64,000 bases of DNA from Thermincola carboxydiphila (lineage in GTDB: Bacteria > Bacillota > Thermincolia > Thermincolales > UBA2595). Location of the stretch: positions 1-64,000 of the forward strand of contig JAENZJ010000007.1 of the NCBI GenBank assembly GCA_016841325.1, given 5' to 3'. The translations under genes and the position numbers were made by a program. The notes beneath the pieces were generated by a model that was not told the origin of the DNA, made no database searches, and saw nothing but the letters and a program-made list of their open reading frames with translations. Numbering within the stretch: the stretch's first letter is position 1; every line of letters starts with the position of its first letter. Of the stretch, positions 1 to 8,725 are shown one piece after another.

Positions 1-94
1 CGTATAATCGCTTAGCAGGCGACCGCCTTCGACCTACTCGGCCATCTCTCCGTATTCGCGTCGCGGCTGTTAATAAGCTTCGCCTAGCGGCGAC

Positions 95-155
95 AACAAT
101 TTTTCCCGAGACCTCAACGTACAGCCAGTACGCCTCGGCCTCGGCAAAAATTGTT
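95..155. repeat. Long imperfect hairpin
   Basis: Two arms, 95-110 and 140-155, are inverted copies matching at 15 of 16 positions (arm AACAATTTTTCCCGAG). Inside them CGTAC (118-122) faces GTACG (128-132) across a 5-nt loop. No gene is visible in positions 1-274, and this part is more GC-rich than typical intergenic DNA here. It may be one copy of a dispersed structured repeat or the end of a transcript from outside the window; the function is unknown. Confidence 0.55.
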
Positions 156-274
156 TCCTTGCTATGCTCGCTTCTGAACAGCCTTTGCATTTTACTTTAC
201 TTAAGCTATTTTGTTTTGCCACCATTGTCAATTGCAGTTATCACATTGTTAACTGCCAACTGCCTACTAGTTAA

Positions 275-364
275 TGGCGGAGGAGGTGGGATTCGAACCC
301 ACGGAACCCGTAAGAGTTCAACGGTTTTCAAGACCGCCTCCTTAAACCGCTCGGACACCCCTCC
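275..364 (-). tRNA. tRNA-Ser (anticodon UGA)
   Basis: Read on the minus strand this is a complete class II tRNA. The acceptor stem GGAGGGG pairs with CTCCTCC with one G-U pair, there is a long variable arm, the T loop carries GTTCGAATC, and CCA is encoded. The anticodon loop is CTTGAAA, giving anticodon UGA for serine. The discriminator base is G, which fits the C of the UGGC sequence in the serine T-box upstream of serC. It lies downstream of serS on the same strand, within the serine gene neighbourhood. Confidence 0.95.
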
Positions 365-425
365 GTCCGATACATTCTAGAGTATAACATAGAAAAAAAT
401 CGTTGTCAACAAAAGCATTTTGCTA

Positions 426-1771
<1,346 letters not shown>

Positions 1772-1817
1772 CACATCCCGCTGTCATAGGGAAAACTGCA
1801 GTTTCCCTTGTTTTTTA

Positions 1818-1846
1818 ATTATACTATATAGATTGCTGTTTTTCAA
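1818..1846 (-). promoter_or_regulatory. serS promoter
   Basis: On the minus strand TTGAAA and TATAAT are separated by exactly 17 bases, a near-consensus sigma-A promoter. Transcription from it gives a serS leader of about 115 nt, too short for a full T-box. Confidence 0.75.
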
Positions 1847-1896
1847 ACACCTGCACATAGTTTTACCAGTTTTCGGGAAACCTATTCGGACAATTC

Positions 1897-3483
1897 TTAC
1901 AGTAAAACCATTTTAACGTCATAGACTCCGTTTATCTTTGCAATTTCAGCCAGAGTAGCATCAGGTACAGCTGCATCCACTTCCAGGATCATGATTGCCT
2001 TTCCACCTACGACCTTACGGCCCACCTGCATTCCGGCAATATTAATATCATGTTCACCTATGAGGTTGGCAACAGGTCCGATTATCTTCGGCTTATCCTG
2101 ATGTGGTACCACCAGAATGTTCCCTGCCGGAACAACATTAATCCGGTAACCATCAATCATGACAATCCTTGGGTCGTCATCACCAAACAGGGTTCCTGAA
2201 ACCTCCTTGACACAGTCGGCTTCAACCTTCACAGAAATAAATGCTGTATAGTCTCCGGCCTCCGCGGTCTTAACCTCTTCAACCACAATACCTCTTTCCT
2301 TGGCCATTATGGGTGCATTAACAAAATTGACCGAGCCTGCTTCCTCAGCGATGGGCTCAAGAAACCCTTTAAGGAAAGCAGTGGTAAGAGGAGTTACATC
2401 AACCTGTGCCAGCTCACCGCTATATGTAATTTTTATATTCTTTACTGAACCGTTGGCTAACTGTGACTGCATCTTGCCAATTTTCTCTGCAAGTGTCAGG
2501 TAGGGTTTAATGGCTGCTAAAACATCGGGTTTAATAGGAGCAAGGTTAACAGCATTCTTGGCCATTTCACCCTTAACCAGTACATTAACAAACTCTTCAG
2601 CAACATCCAGGGCCACATTAACCTGGGCTTCCTTGGTCGAAGCCCCGAGGTGTGGAGCGACAACCACATTATTAAGTTCAAATAGCGGGCTCTCTGTAGT
2701 GGGTTCAGCCGCAAAAACGTCCAGTGCGGCTCCGGCCAGTTTGCCGCTCTTTACTGCCTCATAGAGATCCTCTTCATTAACTACCCCGCCGCGGGCCACA
2801 TTGATAATCCTGGCCCCGTCTTTCATCATGGCAATGGTATCTTTGTTAATCAGGTTGAGTGATTCTTTGGTTTTGGGAATATGCAGGGTCAGGAAATCAG
2901 CCTCTTTGAGGACATCCTCCAGGGACTTAAAAGTAATCCCATTAGCTGCGGCGGCCTCAGCAGAAACCATGGGGTCATAGCCGATGGTCTTCATTTCAAA
3001 GGCCTGTGCCCTCTTGGCAACAGCAGTCCCGATTCTTCCCAATCCGATAATTCCCAGGACCTTATTCCTTAATTCAACTCCCAGGTATTCCTTCCGCATC
3101 CATTTGCCTTCCTTCAGGTCCTTATGGGCCTGGGGAAGGTTACGGGCCAGACCAAGCATCAGGGCCAGAGTCTGCTCGGTTGCGGCTATAGTATTGCCAT
3201 CAGGGGCGTTAACAACAATTACACCCGCATTAGTAGCTGCAGGAATATCAATATTATCAACTCCCACACCGGCACGGCCGATTATTTTAAGATTTTTTGC
3301 CGCTGCAACTACCGGTGCAGTTATTTTGGTGGCGCTTCTTACAATAACCCCGTCATATTCGCCGATGATCTCGCAAAGCTCTTCTTCTGTCATCTTATTA
3401 TTATTAACAACTGCCTCAATCCCGCCTTCCGACAGGATTTTCACTGCTTTTTCGGAAACATTATCCAATACCAATACTTTCAT
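1897..3483 (-). CDS. serA: D-3-phosphoglycerate dehydrogenase
   Basis: Oxidises 3-phosphoglycerate to 3-phosphohydroxypyruvate with NAD, the first step of serine biosynthesis. The 528-residue protein is the long form: a catalytic and Rossmann domain with GLGRIG at about 147-152, the catalytic arginine in NVARGGVV, the catalytic histidine in VAPHLGAS, an intervening allosteric-substrate-binding domain, and a C-terminal ACT domain (about 457-528) that normally binds serine for feedback inhibition. It lies 83 bases downstream of serC and is presumably co-transcribed with it. Control is then expected at two levels: the leader RNA upstream of serC, and the ACT domain. Confidence 0.97.
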   Translation of the reverse strand: MKVLVLDNVSEKAVKILSEGGIEAVVNNNKMTEEELCEIIGEYDGVIVRSATKITAPVVAAAKNLKIIGRAGVGVDNIDIPAATNAGVIVVNAPDGNTIAATEQTLALMLGLARNLPQAHKDLKEGKWMRKEYLGVELRNKVLGIIGLGRIGTAVAKRAQAFEMKTIGYDPMVSAEAAAANGITFKSLEDVLKEADFLTLHIPKTKESLNLINKDTIAMMKDGARIINVARGGVVNEEDLYEAVKSGKLAGAALDVFAAEPTTESPLFELNNVVVAPHLGASTKEAQVNVALDVAEEFVNVLVKGEMAKNAVNLAPIKPDVLAAIKPYLTLAEKIGKMQSQLANGSVKNIKITYSGELAQVDVTPLTTAFLKGFLEPIAEEAGSVNFVNAPIMAKERGIVVEEVKTAEAGDYTAFISVKVEADCVKEVSGTLFGDDDPRIVMIDGYRINVVPAGNILVVPHQDKPKIIGPVANLIGEHDINIAGMQVGRKVVGGKAIMILEVDAAVPDATLAEIAKINGVYDVKMVLL

Positions 3484-3566
3484 TTTATGTCTGTCTCCCC
3501 TCGTAATATATTAACCGGTAATTCAGTTGTTTTTGCCAATCTAATAAGCCTTCTCAGCCAACCTGA

Positions 3567-4655
3567 TTAAGCCTTTTTACTCCTGAAATCATTCATGAAC
3601 TCAACCAGTTTTTCACAGCCGGCCACAGGCATAGCATTATAGATTGAGGCTCTGATACCGCCAACTTCACGGTGCCCCTTAAGACCTGCCAGACCTACTT
3701 TAGCTGCTTCGGCGATAAACTCTTTTTCCAGGTCCTCACTGGGAAGCCTGAAAGTGATGTTCATCAATGACCTGCTTGCCGGTTCTGCATGTCCCCTATA
3801 GAACCCGTTACTGTTATCAATGGCATCATACACCAGGGCGGCCTTTTGCTCATTACGTTTTTGGACAACTTCAAGACCTCCCTGGGATTTAACCCACTCC
3901 AGCATCAGCCTAATCATGTAAATTGTAAATGATGCCGGGGTGTTATATAAGGAATTGTTTTTGGCATAAGTATCATATTTCAACATTGTAGGCAGTGCCT
4001 GGTTTGACTTTTCTATCATATCTTCCCTGATGATTACAACTGCAGCTCCTGCAGGACCAAGGTTTTTCTGTGCCCCGGCGTAAATCAGCGCGAACTTGGA
4101 AACATCGGTCTTCTTTGAGAGGATATCACTTGACATATCAGCTATCAAAGGGACATCTCCGGTTTCGGGATAAGTCTTCCACTGGGTCCCGAAAATAGTG
4201 TTATTGGTGGTAATATGAAGGTAAGCAGGATCATCGCTCATCTTGATTTCATCAGGATTAGCCACCCGTGCAAAGTTAATTTCCTTGGTAGAAGCTGCAA
4301 CATGAGTTTCGCCCACTTTAACAGCTTCTTTATATGCCTTATTGGCAAAGCTTCCGGTAATGACGTAGTTGCCTGCTTTACCATCAACTATGTAGTTCAT
4401 GGGAATCATATCAAATTGTCCGGTTGCTCCCATACCTATAAAGAGAACCCGGTAATTATCAGGAATATCCATTAATTCCTTTAACAGCGTTTCGGCGCCA
4501 ACAATTATTTCTTCAAACTGCTTGGAACGGTGGCTGATCTCCATAACTGACATTCCGGTTCCCTTATAGTTCAGCAGCTCTTTCTGAGCTTCTTCCAGTA
4601 TTTCTGTCGGCAGCATGGCCGGGCCCGGGTTAAAATTAAATACTCTCTCTGTCAT
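3567..4655 (-). CDS. serC: Phosphoserine aminotransferase
   Basis: PLP-dependent class V aminotransferase converting 3-phosphohydroxypyruvate and glutamate to phosphoserine. The 362-residue protein starts MTERVFNFNPGPAMLP, typical of SerC; the PLP lysine lies in YAGAQKNLGPAG near residue 198. I chose the ATG at 4655, which has AAGGGAGAGG at good spacing, over an upstream in-frame start that would overlap that site. It is the first gene of serC-serA, directly behind the T-box terminator. A phosphoserine phosphatase (serB) is not seen in the window. The adjacent PLP synthase genes could supply its cofactor, though this link is only positional. Confidence 0.96.
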   Translation of the reverse strand: MTERVFNFNPGPAMLPTEILEEAQKELLNYKGTGMSVMEISHRSKQFEEIIVGAETLLKELMDIPDNYRVLFIGMGATGQFDMIPMNYIVDGKAGNYVITGSFANKAYKEAVKVGETHVAASTKEINFARVANPDEIKMSDDPAYLHITTNNTIFGTQWKTYPETGDVPLIADMSSDILSKKTDVSKFALIYAGAQKNLGPAGAAVVIIREDMIEKSNQALPTMLKYDTYAKNNSLYNTPASFTIYMIRLMLEWVKSQGGLEVVQKRNEQKAALVYDAIDNSNGFYRGHAEPASRSLMNITFRLPSEDLEKEFIAEAAKVGLAGLKGHREVGGIRASIYNAMPVAGCEKLVEFMNDFRSKKA

Positions 4656-4782
4656 TTTAAAAACCTCTCCCTTCAAAATTATGTTTTAGTATCCTTTTGG
4701 TACCCATGATTTTTTAGTATTACTGGCTTCAAAAAAATATGTCCCTGCTCTTCATCCACCTCCTGAACCGAGTAGAAAAAAC

Positions 4783-5040
4783 AATACCTCTCCTCCCAAG
4801 AAAGAGTTTACTTTCTCAGGGACGAGAGGTTATTTCCCGCGGTGCCACCCTGTTTGGCCGGTAAAGCCGGCCCTCCTTAAAAATGCTGTAACGGGCATCA
4901 ACCGGTGAAGCTTGGAAGACTTCCCACTCCGGGGTGGATTCAACATCGGATTTTGCCGGTTTGCACCATCCACCGGCTCTCTTCAAAAATCCTCTATTTA
5001 CTGTCCCCTTCATAATGTTTGCCATATATTTCGTTTTTTT
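4783..5040 (-). promoter_or_regulatory. T-box leader, serine (specifier UCC)
   Basis: On the minus strand a complete T-box is visible. The antiterminator core GGGTGGCACCGCGGG is at about 4836-4851, and the terminator stem (4787-4829, CCTCTCGTCC with GGGAGGAGAGG) is followed by T-rich DNA. Stem I contains the distal-loop sequence AGAGAGCCGGTGGATGGTGC. The specifier region reads GTTGAATCCACCCCGGAGT, so the likely specifier codon is TCC (plus-strand 4936-4938), serine. The UGGC tail-binding sequence matches a G discriminator, as in the tRNA-Ser of this window. Uncharged tRNA-Ser should promote read-through into serC-serA. Confidence 0.9.
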
Positions 5041-5071
5041 AGGTTTTTTTGCCGAAAAGCCAATGATACAG

Positions 5072-5101
5072 AAAAGAGGTCCACCTCACGGTGACCTCTG
5101 G
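5072..5101 (-). terminator. Riboswitch expression-platform terminator
   Basis: On the minus strand AGAGGTC...GACCTCT forms a stem followed by TTTTCT, between the glycine aptamers and the T-box. Its 5' arm CCAGAGGTC (5093-5101) is perfectly complementary over 9 nt to GACCTCTGG (5227-5235), the 5' strand of the second aptamer's P1 helix. That pairing would act as an antiterminator. Confidence 0.75.
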
Positions 5102-5151
5102 CGACAACAGAAGAATAAGCTTCTCCTACTATTGTAGGAAAAACCGCCCCT

Positions 5152-5338
5152 CCACTCTGTCCTTTTGCCTGAGAGATTCGCCGGAAAATCCGGTTTTGCT
5201 CCTTCGGCGCTTGCAAACAAGTCTCTCCAGAGGTCTGTCCTGTTACAGTAACATACACCCGGTATACCTGAGAGTTTTAATCCGGTTTGGGATTGCCGGA
5301 CCTTGCCCCTTCGGCGGGTTTCCCCTTCTTCTGTAACA
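5152..5338 (-). promoter_or_regulatory. Tandem glycine riboswitch
   Basis: Two glycine aptamers in series on the minus strand. The first (5241-5338) is closed by TGTTACAG/CTGTAACA and contains CCGCCGAAGGGGCAAG and ACTCTCAGG. The second (5152-5235) contains the hallmark GGAGAGACTT, GCGCCGAAGGAGCAAAA and CGAATCTCTCAGGCAAAAGG, with P1 formed by CCTCTG and CAGAG. Unlike most glycine riboswitches, which precede gcv genes, this one lies upstream of the serC T-box. The complementarity with the terminator arm suggests glycine turns transcription off. Confidence 0.93.
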
Positions 5339-5370
5339 TTCATTCAGCCAATATACTGTTTCAATTTTAT

Positions 5371-5399
5371 ATTATATTCTCCTTGTTATGGATTGTCAA
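5371..5399 (-). promoter_or_regulatory. Promoter of the serC-serA leader
   Basis: On the minus strand TTGACA, 17 bases, TATAAT: a perfect consensus sigma-A promoter. It overlaps the last codon of pdxT, so serC-serA has its own transcript starting about 30 nt before the riboswitch. Confidence 0.9.
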
Positions 5400-5980
5400 C
5401 GCAAATTGTGAAATGTTTTACAAAAATTTATAAACAACCGGTGAACCCTGGTATCATCAGTTAATTCAGGGTGAAAAGCAGCTGCCATAAAGTTCTTTTC
5501 CCTGGCAAAAACAATCTTGCCATCCACAGTTGCCAGCACTTCCACCCCATCCCCGACTTCTTCAATGTATGGAGCACGGATAAAAACGGCCCTAAAAGGC
5601 TCTGGGCCCAGTCCTTCTATCTGGAGATCTGTTTCAAAACTATCAACCTGCCTGCCAAAAGCATTGCGCCGTGCCGTAATATTCATCAGGCCAAGGCGTG
5701 GCTGGGTGCTGTTCACAATATCCCTTGCCAAAACAATCAGACCTGCACAGGTCCCAAAAACAGGCATACCCTGCTCAGCCAGCGCTTTTATGGGATCGGC
5801 AATATCAAAATCATTCATCAGTTTGCCTATTGTGGTACTTTCTCCCCCCGGGATAATTAATCCGTCTATATTTTCCAGCTGTTCTCTTTTTCTGACCTGG
5901 ACTGTCTCACACCCCAGGCTTCTCAGGGATTTTTCGTGCTCAATAAATGCTCCCTGCAGAGCCAAAACTCCTATACGCAT
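5396..5980 (-). CDS. pdxT: PLP synthase glutaminase subunit
   Basis: Class I glutamine amidotransferase that hydrolyses glutamine and channels ammonia to PdxS for de novo pyridoxal 5'-phosphate synthesis. The 194-residue protein starts MRIGVLALQGAFIEH. It has the glycine-rich GGESTTIGKL, the nucleophile cysteine in FGTCAGLIVLA (about residue 79) and the His-Glu pair in AAFHPELTDD near the C terminus. I chose the ATG at 5980 because it matches the family start; a longer reading upstream runs through pdxS. It lies 7 bases downstream of pdxS, clearly the same operon. Confidence 0.97.
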   Translation of the reverse strand: MRIGVLALQGAFIEHEKSLRSLGCETVQVRKREQLENIDGLIIPGGESTTIGKLMNDFDIADPIKALAEQGMPVFGTCAGLIVLARDIVNSTQPRLGLMNITARRNAFGRQVDSFETDLQIEGLGPEPFRAVFIRAPYIEEVGDGVEVLATVDGKIVFAREKNFMAAAFHPELTDDTRVHRLFINFCKTFHNLR

Positions 5981-5987
5981 AATTATA

Positions 5988-6872
5988 TTACCATCCTCTT
6001 TCCTGCATGCGATCCACATCTGCCAAAGTGGAAATATTGATTCCGACCATTGGCTCCCCAAGGTCTTTTGACACTTCAGCCAGCACCTGAGGGTCGTTAT
6101 AGTGAGTAGTTGCCGCAACAATGGCCTTAGCCCTCTTTGCAGGATCTCCCGATTTAAAGATACCTGAACCCACAAAAATACCATCACACCCCAGTTGCAT
6201 CATCAGCGCCGCATCAGCCGGAGTTGCTATCCCGCCGGCAGCGAAGTTTACTACCGGCAGCCTGCCCAGCTTGGCCACTTCAACTACCAGGTTGTACGGA
6301 GCACCCATTTCCTTGGCTGCAGTCATTAATTCTTCTTCAGGCAGATTTTGCAGTTTGCGTATTTCACTCATAACCATACGCATATGCCTGACCGCTTCTA
6401 CAACATCACCGGTTCCCGGTTCTCCTTTGGTACGGATCATGGCTGCGCCCTCACCAATCCTTCTCAGTGCTTCCCCCAGGTTTCTGGCGCCACAGACAAA
6501 TGGCACCTTAAAGGCGTTTTTATCGACGTGGAACTGTTCATCTGCGGGTGTCAGGACCTCACTCTCATCAATATAATCCACACCCAGAGACTCTAAAATC
6601 TGAGCCTCAACAAAGTGGCCGATCCTGCATTTAGCCATAACAGGAATAGTAACAGCATCAAGAATCCTTTTAATTATTGTGGGGTCAGCCATGCGGGCAA
6701 CTCCCCCTGCAGCCCGTATATCTGCAGGAACCCTTTCAAGAGCCATAACGGCACATGCCCCGGCCTCTTCTGCAATTTTGGCCTGTTCCGGTGTGGTTAC
6801 ATCCATGATAACCCCACCTTTTAACATTTCTGCCAGGCCTTTTTTTACTTTCCATGTACCCTGTTCAGCCAT
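5988..6872 (-). CDS. pdxS: PLP synthase, synthase subunit
   Basis: TIM-barrel enzyme that combines ribose 5-phosphate, glyceraldehyde 3-phosphate and ammonia from PdxT into PLP; it forms a dodecamer decorated with PdxT. The 294 residues match the family length. Visible landmarks are the N-terminal [20 protein letters not shown], the active-site lysine in [10 protein letters not shown] (about residue 81), the second lysine region around [13 protein letters not shown], and the phosphate-binding [14 protein letters not shown]. The ribosome-binding site is AGGAGGG upstream of ATG 6872. This route marks the organism as using the DXP-independent vitamin B6 pathway. Confidence 0.98.
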   Translation of the reverse strand: MAEQGTWKVKKGLAEMLKGGVIMDVTTPEQAKIAEEAGACAVMALERVPADIRAAGGVARMADPTIIKRILDAVTIPVMAKCRIGHFVEAQILESLGVDYIDESEVLTPADEQFHVDKNAFKVPFVCGARNLGEALRRIGEGAAMIRTKGEPGTGDVVEAVRHMRMVMSEIRKLQNLPEEELMTAAKEMGAPYNLVVEVAKLGRLPVVNFAAGGIATPADAALMMQLGCDGIFVGSGIFKSGDPAKRAKAIVAATTHYNDPQVLAEVSKDLGEPMVGINISTLADVDRMQERGW

Positions 6873-6999
6873 ATTATTCTTCCCTCCTGTTTATGTAAAC
6901 ATATTAGATATCTAAGTTAATAATACTTAAATATTTTACTACAGTTTTTTTCAACAAACAAGGGGCGGGAATAAACAAGCCTGAATATTATTTCCGGAA

Positions 7000-7029
7000 A
7001 AAGAAAAACCACGAAAATTTATTTCGTGG
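7000..7029 (-). terminator. Terminator of the cytochrome cluster
   Basis: On the minus strand CCACGAAA-TAAA-TTTTCGTGG is followed by TTTTTCTTTTT, a strong intrinsic terminator 19 bases after the stop of the six-heme cytochrome gene. It separates the cytochrome module from pdxS-pdxT. Confidence 0.9.
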
Positions 7030-7047
7030 AAAAATTTTAGCTTTATG

Positions 7048-7677
7048 CTATTCATTAACGACAATTTTATCTTCAGCTTTGATGTTTTTATGGCACGCGT
7101 TACAGGCATCTGTTGCCATATCCCCGTTGTGGCAGCGCATACAAACCGGCATCAATATCTGGTTATCTTTTTTGATAATGCTTCTTGCCTGGGTATCTGT
7201 AAATACAGCCGGATTAAACTTCTTGTTCTTATCCACATATTCTGTTTTTATGTAATCAGATACGTGGAGGTGAGTTACATTGCTGTGGCAGTCCACACAG
7301 TCAATTTGTTTGATAACATGAAGCTCATGGGGAAATATAATATCTCCGGGAGGAGAAACGTTACGGGTATTGGTGTGACAAGATGTGCACACCTCATCCG
7401 GGATTATATCTGACTTCTCAACAGGTGTTGGAATGACGTTCCTCCAGTGCTTGTATGCAAATGTCCCAATTGTTATATCCTGGTGACATTGTAAGCATCC
7501 GAACTGATTATGGGATGTGACCAGCCAGGTATAATAATTTGGTTTCATCTCATGACAGTTGGCACAGAATCCCACTTCTTTCTTAAAACTCTTATCTGTA
7601 AAGGCCTGAAAATTGAACAGGAATGCTGCTGTTACTGCCACTGCAAACATTGCCACCATTAACTTTATAAATCTCAT
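7048..7677 (-). CDS. Six-heme c-type cytochrome, NapC/NrfH-like
   Basis: Predicted membrane-anchored multiheme cytochrome facing the outside of the cell. The 209-residue protein has one N-terminal hydrophobic helix (about 5-22) acting as signal-anchor, then six CxxCH sites starting at C38, C61, C97, C127, C179 and C192. The first (FCANCHEM) resembles the first heme of NapC/NrfH quinol dehydrogenases, which pass electrons from menaquinol to a periplasmic or surface partner. It is the last gene of the minus-strand module with a cytochrome b and a seven-heme cytochrome. No terminal reductase is encoded nearby, so the electron acceptor is unknown; extracellular or surface electron transfer is one possibility. 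Confidence 0.85.
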   Translation of the reverse strand: MRFIKLMVAMFAVAVTAAFLFNFQAFTDKSFKKEVGFCANCHEMKPNYYTWLVTSHNQFGCLQCHQDITIGTFAYKHWRNVIPTPVEKSDIIPDEVCTSCHTNTRNVSPPGDIIFPHELHVIKQIDCVDCHSNVTHLHVSDYIKTEYVDKNKKFNPAVFTDTQARSIIKKDNQILMPVCMRCHNGDMATDACNACHKNIKAEDKIVVNE

Positions 7678-7737
7678 CTATCACCGGACCTCCTTTCCCA
7701 AAAAAGGCTGGATGGTAAAACTTTTTATCGGATTTTT

Positions 7738-7857
7738 TTAGTGAAATTTCCCAAATCCCATGGGAAGCATCCATGTTAAAAAACTGATTAATATGATACT
7801 ATAGAAAATAAACTCAATCATAATGAGTGGTTTGCTTTTAGAAAAACGACCAGCCAT
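7738..7857 (-). CDS. 39-residue single-helix membrane protein
   Basis: Short gene starting MAGRFSKSKPLIMIEF, with one hydrophobic helix (about residues 11-32) and a tail ending MGFGKFH. Support comes from a strong AAAGGAGG ribosome-binding site 8 bases before ATG 7857 and from its tight position between the cytochrome b and the six-heme cytochrome. It could be a small accessory subunit stabilising the cytochrome b complex, as seen in other respiratory complexes. That role is inferred only from context. Confidence 0.65.
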   Translation of the reverse strand: MAGRFSKSKPLIMIEFIFYSIILISFLTWMLPMGFGKFH

Positions 7858-7890
7858 CTTGTTATCCTCCTTTCATAACAGGAAGTCCAA

Positions 7891-8661
7891 TTAACCGGAT
7901 CCGGGAAAATTTCTGCCTGAAGAAATTATTGTTCCTCTGCCTGGCATTTCCTGTTGCTGTTCACTGATCATTTCCAGTTCCAGTCCATGCTCCAGCTTCA
8001 TAGTTTCCAAATCTATTTTGCCATCCCACCAGACCCAGCTCATAGGGAAGAAATCAGGTTGGAAGTGTACATTGTAAAAGTGCCAGGTGAAAATAAATAC
8101 TACTGCAAGTACAGCCTCATCACTGTGAGCCCACCTGTAGGCATCTACAAACCACTTGGGAAAATACTGGAAGGTAAATTCCGGGAACCACATCAAAAGC
8201 CCGGAGCCGCCAATCATGAACATCCCCCAGAAAACAGCCCAGTAGTCAAACATCTCTTTCCACTGATAACGCCCGAATTTAGGATGTTCATCACTCTTAC
8301 CCAACTGGTAGGCAAAATATTGCTTCAATGCGGTCCAAGTCCCTTTTGACCATGGCAGCATCGGTATCGTCAGGTTATGGCGATACTTGACAGCGTAAAG
8401 AAGCGAATATCCTAAATGATAAATACATGTTAAAAATATCAACGTTCCCGCAAACAGGTGCCAAAACAGCAATCCGTCCCCTCCGCCAAAGAAGGAGGCA
8501 AGAGCTTGAGCCCAGGCTTTATGATGAAACTTAATGGGCAGCCCTGTGAGAGCACATACTATGAACGGAGCGTAAATTCCAAAGTGCACCAGGCGGTGGT
8601 GAATGTTCCAGCGCTGGTAAACTGTTTTATTTTGCGGAAAACCAGCATTAACATCAGCCAT
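7891..8661 (-). CDS. Cytochrome b, formate dehydrogenase gamma-type
   Basis: Integral membrane diheme cytochrome b (256 residues) of the FdnI/cytochrome b561-like family. Histidines in helix contexts include WNIHHRLVHFG near the N terminus, LFWHLFAGTL, and TWHFYNVHF late in the protein; these would ligate two b hemes and exchange electrons with menaquinone. About four transmembrane segments are visible. I place the start at ATG 8661 (MADVNAGF), which has a GTAGGTG site, rather than a GTG three codons earlier that overlaps it. It sits between the two multiheme cytochrome genes and probably links the quinone pool to them. Confidence 0.85.
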   Translation of the reverse strand: MADVNAGFPQNKTVYQRWNIHHRLVHFGIYAPFIVCALTGLPIKFHHKAWAQALASFFGGGDGLLFWHLFAGTLIFLTCIYHLGYSLLYAVKYRHNLTIPMLPWSKGTWTALKQYFAYQLGKSDEHPKFGRYQWKEMFDYWAVFWGMFMIGGSGLLMWFPEFTFQYFPKWFVDAYRWAHSDEAVLAVVFIFTWHFYNVHFQPDFFPMSWVWWDGKIDLETMKLEHGLELEMISEQQQEMPGRGTIISSGRNFPGSG

Positions 8662-8725
8662 AGTTTTCACCTACTCCCCTTTTATTCTCCGGAAAAATTA
8701 ACCGCTACAACTAACGTCAATTACT

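Noticed and set aside
159-380. Plus-strand 73-codon frame at the left end
   Set aside because: It runs through the antisense of tRNA-Ser and has no family resemblance.
4816-5343. Open frames of 60-85 codons in the serC leader
   Set aside because: They overlap the conserved glycine aptamers and T-box sequence and have no credible ribosome-binding sites.
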